Below, in pieces: positions 16,172 to 23,612 of a stretch of 42,567 nucleotides of DNA. The notes under the pieces were generated by a model. That model worked only from the letters and a program-made list of their open reading frames with translations, was not told where the DNA came from and searched no databases. The stretch's first letter is position 1. Each line of letters starts with the position of its first letter. This DNA is from DATCZB01 sp035513215 (GTDB lineage: Bacteria; Pseudomonadota; Gammaproteobacteria; Steroidobacterales; Rariloculaceae): NCBI GenBank assembly GCA_035513215.1, contig DATKCK010000059.1, positions 1 through 42,567 on the forward strand, given 5' to 3'. The translations under genes were made by a program, and so were the position numbers.

Positions 16172-17278
16172 ATGGCGAGGCAGCCAAAGCGCTCCGACGA
16201 ACCGACGCTCGAGCAGCTTCGCCTTCAGATCGATGAGGTCGACCGGCAGATCCAGGCGCTGATATCCGAGCGTGCCCGCTGCGCCAAGCAGGTCGGCGAG
16301 GTCAAGGGGCTGACCGACAAGGTTGAGTATTACCGCCCCGAGCGCGAGGCCCAGGTCCTGCGCGCCGTGGCTGAGCGCAACGAGGGGCCGCTCAGCAACG
16401 AGCAGCTGCTCCGGCTCTTCCGCGAGATCATGTCGGCCTGCCTCGCGCAGGAGGAGCCGCTCAAGGTCGCCTATCTCGGTCCCGAGGGGACGTTCACGCA
16501 GTCGGCCGTTTACACGCAGTTCGGGCATTCGGTGCGCGCGCTGTCGGTGCCGACGATCGACGAGGTCTTCCATGAGGTCGAGTCGGGCGTCGCCGATTTC
16601 GGTGTCACGCCCGTCGAGAACTCGACCGAGGGCACGGTCAATCACACGCTCGACATGTTTCTGACGTCGCCTTTGAAGATCTGCGGCGAGGTCGAGCTTC
16701 GCATTCACCAGCATTTGCTCGGGCGCATGAAGGATCTGACGCAGATCAAGCGCGTCTGCTCGCATTCGCAGTCGTTCGCGCAGTGCCGCGCCTGGCTCGC
16801 GCTCTATCTGCCGAACGTCGAGAAGATCACGGTCTCGAGCAACGCCGAGGCCGCGCGCCGCGCGCGCGACGAGGAGGGCACCGCGGCACTCGCGGGCAAT
16901 GCCGCCGCCGAGCTTTACGATCTCGATATCCTTTACAGCAATGTCGAGGATCAGGGCGACAACACGACTCGCTTTCTCGTCATCGGACGCGACACCTTCC
17001 CGCCGAGCGGCAACGACAAGACGAGCCTTTTGATCTCGGCGACGAGCACGGAGGGCCCGGGCGTCCTGCATCAGCTGCTCGAGCCGCTCGCCAAGCACAA
17101 CATCAGCATGACGCGGATCGAGTCGAGGCCCTCGCGACGCAGGAAGTGGGACTATGTGTTTTTCGTCGACATCGACGGGCATGCCGAGGACGAAGGTGTC
17201 AAGCAGGCGCTCGAAGAGATGAGCGCCGAGAGCGATCTCTTTCGGATCCTGGGAGCGTATCCGAAGGCCGTCGTCTGA
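16172..17278 (+). CDS. pheA: bifunctional chorismate mutase / prephenate dehydratase (P-protein)
   Basis: The start is ATG 16172, giving 368 residues, as usual for P-proteins. The AroQ chorismate mutase domain (about 10-100) has EQLRLQIDEVDRQIQALISERARCAKQVGEVK. The prephenate dehydratase domain (about 105-280) opens with VAYLGPEGTFTQSA and includes GVTPVENSTEGTVNHTLD and the catalytic NTTRFLVIG. The ACT domain (about 290-365) carries GVLHQLLEPLAKHNISMTRIESRPSRRRKWDYVFFVD, the ESRP motif being the phenylalanine-binding site for feedback control. It lies between serA and aroA on one transcript. Confidence 0.96.
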   Translation: MARQPKRSDEPTLEQLRLQIDEVDRQIQALISERARCAKQVGEVKGLTDKVEYYRPEREAQVLRAVAERNEGPLSNEQLLRLFREIMSACLAQEEPLKVAYLGPEGTFTQSAVYTQFGHSVRALSVPTIDEVFHEVESGVADFGVTPVENSTEGTVNHTLDMFLTSPLKICGEVELRIHQHLLGRMKDLTQIKRVCSHSQSFAQCRAWLALYLPNVEKITVSSNAEAARRARDEEGTAALAGNAAAELYDLDILYSNVEDQGDNTTRFLVIGRDTFPPSGNDKTSLLISATSTEGPGVLHQLLEPLAKHNISMTRIESRPSRRRKWDYVFFVDIDGHAEDEGVKQALEEMSAESDLFRILGAYPKAVV

Positions 17279-17300
17279 TGCGCGCGATCGACTGAGGCGG

Positions 17301-18623
17301 ATGTCGACGCGCGGTCAATCGTATCGGGTCGAGCCCGGCCAGCAGCTTGGCGGCGAGATCGTCGTGCCGGGCGACAAGTCCGTTTCCCATCGCGCGGTCA
17401 TGCTCGGTGGCGTCGCGAGCGGCACGACGCGAATCGACGGCTTTCTCGAAAGCGAGGACTGCCGCGCCACGCTGATCGCGCTCGGCCGGATGGGCGTTGT
17501 CTGGCGGCGGCTTGCCGACGGCACGCTCGAGATCCAAGGGCGCGGCTCCGGCGGGCTCGAATCGCCCGGCGCGCCGCTCGATCTCGGCAATTCCGGCACG
17601 GCAATCAGGCTTCTGATGGGCCTGCTCGCGGGGCAGGGCGTGACGGCGGAGTTGACGGGCGATGCGTCGCTGTGCCGCCGGCCGATGGAACGCGTTGCGG
17701 CGCCGTTGCGCGCGATGGGTGCGTTGATCGAAACCGACAACGGCACGGCTCCCGTGCGGCTGCACGGCGGGGCGGCGCTGAAGGGGATCCGCTGCGAGCT
17801 GACGGTCGCGAGCGCGCAGATCAAGTCGGCCGTACTGCTCGCGGCATTGAGCGCCCGCGGCACGACCGAGGTCGTCTCGCCGGGGCCCTCGCGGGACCAT
17901 ACGGAACGCATGCTGCGATCGATGGGCGCGCCGCTTCTCGTCAGCGACGACGGGCTTCGTGTCTCGCTCGAGGGTCCGGTCGCGCTCGAGGGCACGACGA
18001 TCCGGGTCCCGGGTGATCTCTCGTCGGCCGCGTTCTTCGTCGTCGGGGCCTGTTTCGGCGCGCGCGAGCCGGTGTTGCTCAGGGGCGTCGGCATCAATCC
18101 GACGCGCGACGGTATTCTGACGATTTTGCGCCTGATGGGCGCCCGGATCGCCGTCGAGAACGCGAGGGACTACGGCGCGGAGCCCGTCGCGGATCTGCGC
18201 GTTCATCCGGGCCCGCTCGAGGGCATCGAGGTGCCGGCTTCGCTCGTACCACTTGCGATCGACGAGCTGCCGATCCTTTTCGTCGCCGCCGCCGCCGCGC
18301 GCGGCCGGACCGTCGTCACCGGCGCGGAGGAGCTCAGGGTCAAGGAAAGCGACCGGCTCGCCGCGATGGCGAGCGCGCTTTCCGCCGTCGGCGTGCGTGT
18401 CGAGGAGACCCACGACGGCATGATCGTTGAGGGCGGGCCGATCGAAGGCGGCGTCGTCGAGACCGAGGGCGATCATCGCATCGCGATGTCGTTTGCGATC
18501 GCGGCTCTCGCAAGCCGCGGCCCGATTACGATTCGCGATACAGGCGCGGTGGCGACCTCGTTCCCGGGCTTCGTCGACGTTGCCGGGGTTGCAAATCTCG
18601 CGATCGGCGTAACGGAATCGTGA
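17301..18623 (+). CDS. aroA: 3-phosphoshikimate 1-carboxyvinyltransferase (EPSP synthase)
   Basis: A 440-residue EPSP synthase that joins shikimate-3-phosphate and phosphoenolpyruvate. Substrate-binding marks are PGDKSVSHRAVM near the start, DLGNSGTAIRLLMGLLAG, and KESDRLAAMASAL. The ACGAREPVLL/DELPILFVAAAAARGRT region carries the catalytic Asp, and GDHRIAMSFAIAAL is near the C-terminus. The LGNSGTAIR wording with Ala after the Thr, where many plant and enteric enzymes have NAGTAMRPL, suggests a class II-like enzyme, which is often less sensitive to glyphosate; that is inference. A TGAGGCGG element precedes the ATG. Confidence 0.96.
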   Translation: MSTRGQSYRVEPGQQLGGEIVVPGDKSVSHRAVMLGGVASGTTRIDGFLESEDCRATLIALGRMGVVWRRLADGTLEIQGRGSGGLESPGAPLDLGNSGTAIRLLMGLLAGQGVTAELTGDASLCRRPMERVAAPLRAMGALIETDNGTAPVRLHGGAALKGIRCELTVASAQIKSAVLLAALSARGTTEVVSPGPSRDHTERMLRSMGAPLLVSDDGLRVSLEGPVALEGTTIRVPGDLSSAAFFVVGACFGAREPVLLRGVGINPTRDGILTILRLMGARIAVENARDYGAEPVADLRVHPGPLEGIEVPASLVPLAIDELPILFVAAAAARGRTVVTGAEELRVKESDRLAAMASALSAVGVRVEETHDGMIVEGGPIEGGVVETEGDHRIAMSFAIAALASRGPITIRDTGAVATSFPGFVDVAGVANLAIGVTES

Positions 18624-19312
18624 GCGGCGTGAGTCGGCACGCGCCCGTCGTCGCGATCGATGGCCCGAGCGGCTCGGGCAAGGGGACGATTGCCGCCGGG
18701 CTCGCCGAGCGACTCGGCTGGCACCGCCTCGACAGCGGCGCGCTGTACCGCTGCGTCGGGCTTGCGGCTTCGCGCAAGGGCGTGGCGCTGACCGACGCCG
18801 GGGGGCTGGCCGCGATGGCGCGCGAGCTCGACCTCGTTTTCGACGGGGAGACGATCCGGCTCGACGGGGACGACGTCAGCGTGGCGATCCGCAGCGAATC
18901 GGCGGGCCAGGCGGCCTCGGCCGTCGCGGCGCTGCCGGCCGTGCGCACGGCCCTGCTCGAGCGCCAGCGCGCCTTCGCCGCTGCACCGGGGCTCGTCGCC
19001 GACGGCCGGGACATGGGAACCGTGGTCTTTCCGGACGCCGAGCTCAAGGTGTTTTTGACGGCAAGCGCCGAGGAGAGGGCACGCAGGCGCCATAAGCAGT
19101 TGAAAGAAAAGGGGATTAGTGTTAGTCTGCGCGACCTTTCGAAAGGCATAGCCGACCGGGACGAGCGCGACAGCTCGCGAAAGGTCGCGCCGCTGCGGCC
19201 CGCCGAAGACGCCAGAGTGCTCGATTCGACGGACCGCAGTCCGCAGGAGGTCATCCGGCAGGTGCTGGAGTGGCTGGAAGCCGAGGGTATTTCGCCGTCA
19301 CCGTCGAAATAA
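18620..19312 (+). CDS. cmk: cytidylate kinase
   Basis: The start is GTG 18620, overlapping the aroA stop as GTGA. The 230-residue protein begins with VVAIDGPSGSGKGTIAAGLAERLGW, the P-loop of CMP kinase, followed by LDSGALYRCVGL. VADGRDMGTVVFPDAELKVFLTASAEERARRR then gives the lid and CMP-binding Arg residues. It phosphorylates CMP and dCMP. The cmk-rpsA order is conserved widely in proteobacteria. Bases 19092-19125 are AT-rich and may hold an rpsA promoter. Confidence 0.95.
   Translation: MSGVSRHAPVVAIDGPSGSGKGTIAAGLAERLGWHRLDSGALYRCVGLAASRKGVALTDAGGLAAMARELDLVFDGETIRLDGDDVSVAIRSESAGQAASAVAALPAVRTALLERQRAFAAAPGLVADGRDMGTVVFPDAELKVFLTASAEERARRRHKQLKEKGISVSLRDLSKGIADRDERDSSRKVAPLRPAEDARVLDSTDRSPQEVIRQVLEWLEAEGISPSPSK
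19100..19128 (+). promoter_or_regulatory. possible rpsA promoter inside cmk
   Basis: TTGAAA (19100-19105) and TAGTCT (19123-19128) are separated by 17 bases within an AT-rich island of cmk. The -10 match is weak. E. coli rpsA is known to be read from promoters within the upstream cmk gene, which makes an internal site plausible here. Confidence 0.3.
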
Positions 19313-19320
19313 CGGGAGTG

Positions 19321-19345
19321 TGCGAACAGGATGTTCGCATTTTTT
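19321..19345 (+). terminator. intrinsic terminator (or attenuator) between cmk and rpsA
   Basis: TGCGAACA (19321-19328) pairs perfectly with TGTTCGCA (19332-19339) around a GGA loop and is followed by six T (19340-19345). This is a textbook Rho-independent terminator, lying 9 bases after the cmk stop. Only 56 bases remain before the rpsA ATG, so rpsA must have a promoter in that short gap, or be reached by read-through of this hairpin. Confidence 0.8.
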
Positions 19346-19401
19346 GAGTGGACCGCCTCCGACAGGATGTCGAGGCGAAGCATTTTCAGAGTAACAACTT
19401 A

Positions 19402-21084
19402 ATGAGCGAATCGTTTGCGGAGCTGCTAGAAGAAAGTCTTGCCGGACAACAAACCAAGCCGGGATCTATCATCACGGGCACGGTGATCGACGTTAACAAC
19501 GACGTCGTCATCGTCAACGCGGGTCTGAAGTCGGAAGCCGTCATTCCCGCCAGCCAATTTCTCAACGACGAGGGCGAGGTCGAAGTCGACATCGGCGATC
19601 AGGTCGAGGTTGCGCTCGACACGGTCGAGGACGGCTATGGCGAGACGAGGCTCTCGCGCGAGAAGGCCAAGCGGGCCCGTACCTGGGTCGATCTCGAGGA
19701 AGCCTTCAGCGACGACAAGGTCGTCAAGGGCATGATCAGCGGCCGCGTGCGCGGGGGCTTCACCGTCGACATCGACTTCGTCCGCGCCTTTCTGCCAGGC
19801 TCGCTCGTCGATGTGAGACCCGTTCGCGATCCCATCGCGCTCGAGGGCTCGACGCTCGAGTTCAAGGTCATCAAGCTCGATCGCAAGCGCAACAATGTCG
19901 TCGTCTCGCGGCGCGCCGTCGTGGAAGAGGAGTTCAGCGCCGAGCGCGATTCGCTGCTCAAGAATCTGCAGGAAGGCACCGAGCTTACCGGCATCGTAAA
20001 GAACCTGACCGACTATGGCGCGTTCGTCGATCTGGGTGGCATCGACGGCCTGCTGCACATCACCGACATGGCCTGGAAGCGCGTCAAGCACCCGTCGGAG
20101 GTCGTGACCGTCGGTCAGGAGCTTCAGGTCAAGGTGCTCAAGTTCGATCGCGAGCGCAATCGCGTCTCGCTGGGGCTCAAGCAGCTCGGCGCCGATCCCT
20201 GGGAGGATCTCGCGCGCCGCTATCCGCCGAACACGCGCCTGTTCGGCAAGGTCACGAACATCGCCGACTACGGCTGCTTCGTCGAGATCGAGGAGGGCGT
20301 CGAGGGGCTGGTCCACGTCTCGGAGATGGACTGGACCAACAAGAACGTCAATCCCCACAAAGTCGTTCAAATCGGGGACGAAGTCGAAGTCATGGTCCTC
20401 GACATCGACGAGGAGCGCCGCCGCATTTCGCTGGGGCTCAAGCAGTGCAAGGCGAATCCCTGGGCCGAGTTCGCCGAGAACTACCAGAAGGGCGACAAGG
20501 TCTCGGGCCAGATCAAGTCGATCACGGACTTCGGCGTCTTCATCGGGCTTCCGGGCGACATCGACGGCCTCGTGCACCTGTCCGACCTGTCCTGGGATCT
20601 GCCGGGCGAGGAGGCCGTGCGCAACTACACCAAGGGCGAGGAGCTCGAGACGATGGTGCTCAATATCGAGCCGGAGCGCGAGCGGATTTCTCTCGGCGTC
20701 AAGCAGCTCGACAAGGATCCGCTGTCTCTGTTCCTGGCCGAGCATCCGAAAGGCAGCATCGTCAAGGGCGTGGTCAAGGAGGTCGATGCCAAGATGGCGA
20801 CGATCGAGCTCGACGACGGCGTGATCGGACAGCTTCGCGCTTCGGAGATATCGCGCGACCGCGTCGAGGACGCGCGCACGGCGCTGAAGGTCGGTGAGGA
20901 GATCGAGGCCAGGTTCACGGGAGTCGACCGCAAGAGCCGCGTGCTGTCGCTGTCGATCAAGGCCAAGGAAGCCCATGAGGAAGCTCAGGCGATTCAATCC
21001 TACAAGACGGAATCCAGTCAGACGTCGTCCTCTGCGACCTTGGGAGACCTGCTCAAGGAGCAGATGAAGCCTGACCCGGAATAG
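19402..21084 (+). CDS. rpsA: 30S ribosomal protein S1
   Basis: From ATG 19402 the protein has 560 residues and begins MSESFAELLEESL, exactly as S1 proteins do; an in-frame GTG at 19348 would add an unlikely 18-residue leader. Six S1 RNA-binding domains are visible. The near-repeats GIVKNLTDYGAFVDLGGIDGLLHITD, KVTNIADYGCFVEIEEGVEGLVHVSE and QIKSITDFGVFIGLPGDIDGLVHLSD mark domains 3-5. S1 brings mRNA to the 30S subunit. No strong Shine-Dalgarno precedes the ATG (CAGAG only), as is known for E. coli rpsA, which is self-regulated. ihfB follows after 18 bases. Confidence 0.97.
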   Translation: MSESFAELLEESLAGQQTKPGSIITGTVIDVNNDVVIVNAGLKSEAVIPASQFLNDEGEVEVDIGDQVEVALDTVEDGYGETRLSREKAKRARTWVDLEEAFSDDKVVKGMISGRVRGGFTVDIDFVRAFLPGSLVDVRPVRDPIALEGSTLEFKVIKLDRKRNNVVVSRRAVVEEEFSAERDSLLKNLQEGTELTGIVKNLTDYGAFVDLGGIDGLLHITDMAWKRVKHPSEVVTVGQELQVKVLKFDRERNRVSLGLKQLGADPWEDLARRYPPNTRLFGKVTNIADYGCFVEIEEGVEGLVHVSEMDWTNKNVNPHKVVQIGDEVEVMVLDIDEERRRISLGLKQCKANPWAEFAENYQKGDKVSGQIKSITDFGVFIGLPGDIDGLVHLSDLSWDLPGEEAVRNYTKGEELETMVLNIEPERERISLGVKQLDKDPLSLFLAEHPKGSIVKGVVKEVDAKMATIELDDGVIGQLRASEISRDRVEDARTALKVGEEIEARFTGVDRKSRVLSLSIKAKEAHEEAQAIQSYKTESSQTSSSATLGDLLKEQMKPDPE

Positions 21085-21102
21085 CTCAGAAAGGGCTCGA
21101 AA

Positions 21103-21405
21103 ATGACGAAATCGGAACTGATCGAGGCGATCGCGGGAACCCAGAAGCACCTGCCGGCGAAGGACGTGGAGCTTGCGATCAAGCATATCCTCGAGCTGAT
21201 GAGCGAGTCGCTCGCCAACGGCGAGCGGATCGAGATCCGCGGTTTCGGCAGCTTCTCGCTGCACTACCGCCCGCCGCGTATGGGGCGCAACCCGAAGACG
21301 GGCGACGCCGTCGCGCTGGCCGGCAAGTACGTTCCGCACTTCAAGCCCGGCAAGGATCTGCGCGAGCGGGTCAATGAATCACGGGGGACGCCGGTCCGAA
21401 ACTGA
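21103..21405 (+). CDS. ihfB: integration host factor subunit beta
   Basis: A 100-residue DNABII protein starting MTKSELIEAIA. It has the core IEIRGFGSFSLHYRPPRMGRNPKTGDAVALAGKYVPHFKPGKDLRERVN, including the conserved RNP in the beta arm that intercalates into DNA. SLHYR and KYVPHFKPGK distinguish IhfB from HU. IHF bends DNA with IhfA, whose gene is not in the window. The rpsA-ihfB-lapA-lapB order is usual in gammaproteobacteria. Confidence 0.96.
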   Translation: MTKSELIEAIAGTQKHLPAKDVELAIKHILELMSESLANGERIEIRGFGSFSLHYRPPRMGRNPKTGDAVALAGKYVPHFKPGKDLRERVNESRGTPVRN

Positions 21406-21459
21406 TTCGAGGGAGCAGATGGTGGCCTGTCCCGCGAATATGCCGAACCGCGCGACGCG

Positions 21460-21768
21460 ATGATCGTCGCACTGCGCCGGCTCGCGATTGCCGCCATCGT
21501 GGTGATCTTCGTACTGATCGCCGCCGTTTTCGCCTATGGCAACCAGGAGCCGATCGATCTCGATATCGGCATCATGCGGCTCGAGGACATCTCGCTGACC
21601 GTGGTATTGGCCATCACCTTCGTCGCGGGCACCGTTTTCGGCGGACTGTTCTCGAGCCTGGCGATGCTGCGTCACTTCCGCGAGCGCCGATCGCTAAAGC
21701 GCGAGCTCAGGCGCACTGAGACTGAGCTTCGGAATCTCCGCAGCCTGCCGTTGCACGATGCCGACTGA
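21460..21768 (+). CDS. lapA: LapA-domain membrane protein
   Basis: A 102-residue inner membrane protein with two hydrophobic helices (LAIAAIVVIFVLIAAVFAYGNQ and LTVVLAITFVAGTVFGGLFSSLAML) joined by a short linker containing NQEPIDLDIGI. A charged coiled coil follows. NxxPVxLxLxxxxxxxPLxxxLxxAFxxGxxxG is the LapA (former DUF1049) layout. LapA works with LapB in lipopolysaccharide homeostasis. Its end overlaps lapB by 11 bases. Confidence 0.9.
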   Translation: MIVALRRLAIAAIVVIFVLIAAVFAYGNQEPIDLDIGIMRLEDISLTVVLAITFVAGTVFGGLFSSLAMLRHFRERRSLKRELRRTETELRNLRSLPLHDAD

Positions 21769-22939
21769 TTCCGCTTTTCTGCTCGCGGGCCTGCTTGTGC
21801 TGGTCGCAGTCGGGGCCTGGGCCTTCGGTCAGTTTCTCGATCGCGATGCCACGCTGCCGACGCGTATCAGCGCCGATTACCTGCGCGGTCTCAATCTCGT
21901 GCTGAGCCGCAAGACCGACGAGGCGCTCGAGCTTTTCATCCAGATGGCCAAGGTCGACGAGGACACGCTCGAGACGCATTTCGCTTTGGGACATCTCTTT
22001 CGCCGGCGCGGCGAGTTCGACCGCGCCATACGCGTGCACGAGAACCTGCTCAAGCGCGAGAATCTCAACGACATGCAACGCGATCAGGCGATGTATGCGC
22101 TCGCGGAGGATTATCTCGGCGCCGGGCTCTTCGACCGGGCCGAGGAGCTGCTCGAGCAGATCGTGGACAGCGGGACGCACAGTCAGGTCGCGCTCGAGAA
22201 ACTCGTCTATATCTACGAGCGCGAAGGCGAATGGGAACGGGCGATCGCGACCCACCGGCGCCTCGAGATGCTGAGCGGACAGAAGACGCCGCATGTCGCG
22301 CACTACTACTGCGAACTGGCGGAGCAGGCGCTCGCGCGGGGCGAGGTCGACAAGGCCAACGAGTATCTGAAGAACACGATCCGCAACCCGACCGGCGCGC
22401 TGCGCGGGACGCTGATCCAGGCTCAGATCGCGCGCCGGGAAGGTCACACGCGCGTGGCGGCCGGGCTCTATCGGAAGGTCATCGAGCAGGACCCGGGCTT
22501 CGTCAGCGAGGTTCTGCCGGATCTGCTCGCCTGTTACGAGGACGACGATCGCGGCGCCGAGTTCGAGGCCTACATTGCAGGCCTTTGCGCCAGGGATCCG
22601 TCAATTGCGAGCGCGATCGCGTATTCGACCGTGCTCAACGAGCTGATGCGCTCGCCGTTCCTCGCGTCGAGCGTTGCAACATTCGTCGCCGGCAACGCGG
22701 TGCTCAATCACCTGATCGACGTGGCCGCGCTGGAGTCCGACGAACCGGTGGAGCGCGCGCAGGCGCTCGAGCGCATCGGGACGGGACTGCGCATGCTCGC
22801 GTTATCGACGCCGCGCTACCGCTGCGGCAACTGCGGCTACGGCACACAGCGCTTCATCTGGCACTGCCCGAGCTGCAAGCTCTGGGAGAGCGTGCGGCCG
22901 GTGCAGCGTTTCCAGCTCGAGACGGCTGTCGCGCATTAG
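21758..22939 (+). CDS. lapB: lipopolysaccharide assembly protein LapB
   Basis: A 393-residue protein with an N-terminal membrane helix (SAFLLAGLLVLVAVGAWAFGQF) and then YLRGLNLVLSRKTDEALELFI. A run of TPR repeats (about 35-340) includes FRRRGEFDRAIRVHENLL and AEDYLGAGLFDRAEELLEQI. A C-terminal rubredoxin-like metal site, C-x2-C ... C-x2-C (YRCGNCGYGTQ, WHCPSCKLW), closes the protein. LapB directs LpxC to FtsH and so balances lipid A synthesis. The stop is only two bases from the convergent gene that follows. Confidence 0.94.
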   Translation: MPTDSAFLLAGLLVLVAVGAWAFGQFLDRDATLPTRISADYLRGLNLVLSRKTDEALELFIQMAKVDEDTLETHFALGHLFRRRGEFDRAIRVHENLLKRENLNDMQRDQAMYALAEDYLGAGLFDRAEELLEQIVDSGTHSQVALEKLVYIYEREGEWERAIATHRRLEMLSGQKTPHVAHYYCELAEQALARGEVDKANEYLKNTIRNPTGALRGTLIQAQIARREGHTRVAAGLYRKVIEQDPGFVSEVLPDLLACYEDDDRGAEFEAYIAGLCARDPSIASAIAYSTVLNELMRSPFLASSVATFVAGNAVLNHLIDVAALESDEPVERAQALERIGTGLRMLALSTPRYRCGNCGYGTQRFIWHCPSCKLWESVRPVQRFQLETAVAH

Positions 22940-22941
22940 GG

Positions 22942-23409
22942 TCAAAGACAGCTCATCAGCGCAACCGCGAGCTCCTCCGTTTGCTCCGTATCGGTGCATC
23001 CGGGGCGAGTATCACCCACGCCCACGGTTGCGATGCTCCTGCAACTGACCTTACGCACGAGCCCAGGCGCCGTGCCGCGGGATAGCACGGTCGACCCGTC
23101 CTCGCAAACGAGGTTCTCGCGAGCGGCACAATCGACGGCGTCGATCATGGCGCAGGCGACGAGATAAGCATCGCGGCCGTCCGCGAGCCGATATCCCCAG
23201 AACACCAGCTCGTTTCCGACTCTGCCGTTCTCGCCGGTGGCAGTCGCACCGGCAAGCTCGGGGAAAATCTCGCCGGGTGCCGCCTGCGCAAAGACCGAAT
23301 CCGGCCCTTGCCGGACGTTCATCTGCCGTTGCAATTCCTCGCCGGACGTCGCCGGGGACACGGCGGCTGCGATGGCCGCGACGGCAAACGACCTGATTGG
23401 ACGTTTCAT
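22942..23409 (-). CDS. secreted Cys-rich hypothetical protein
   Basis: I chose ATG 23409 because GGAGGT lies 9 bases upstream; the open frame continues to 23574 but without such a site. The 155-residue product begins with a signal peptide (MKRPIRSFAVAAIAAAVSPATSGEE). The mature part has six cysteines in its C-terminal half (CAMIDAVDC, NLVCEDG, VSCRS, PGCTD, MSCL), which could form three disulfides in the periplasm. I do not recognise the family. It is convergent with lapB and lies downstream of the TonB-dependent receptor on the same strand, 203 bases away. Confidence 0.7.
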   Translation of the reverse strand: MKRPIRSFAVAAIAAAVSPATSGEELQRQMNVRQGPDSVFAQAAPGEIFPELAGATATGENGRVGNELVFWGYRLADGRDAYLVACAMIDAVDCAARENLVCEDGSTVLSRGTAPGLVRKVSCRSIATVGVGDTRPGCTDTEQTEELAVALMSCL

Positions 23410-23566
23410 AGCCGTTTTACCTCCTGCCAGCATGCTGGCTACGGCTGCTGCGCAGCCGTTCGATGGCCAGACGATACGCTCGATTTCGAACGGTGAAAAG
23501 CGGGCCGACGCGCTATGTACCCCGGAAGTCCGCGAGAGGCCCGTCTGGCGAGGGAGGGCGGTGGAG

Positions 23567-23597
23567 GGCGGCATCGCAGCCCGGCTGCGACGCCGCC
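23567..23597 (-). terminator. long GC-rich hairpin after the TonB-dependent receptor gene
   Basis: GGCGGCATCGCAGCC (23567-23581) and GGCTGCGACGCCGCC (23583-23597) form a 15-bp stem with one mismatch, beginning 16 bases past the receptor stop. No T-run follows on the minus strand, so it may protect the mRNA 3' end or pause polymerase rather than act as a full intrinsic terminator. Confidence 0.4.
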
Positions 23598-23612
23598 CCT
23601 TGCACGAATCAC

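Noticed and set aside
19426..21339. A 637-residue minus-strand frame over rpsA and ihfB
   Set aside because: Strong codon bias of rpsA keeps the opposite frame open; the product is a low-complexity Leu/Asp/Arg sequence and both real genes are unmistakable.
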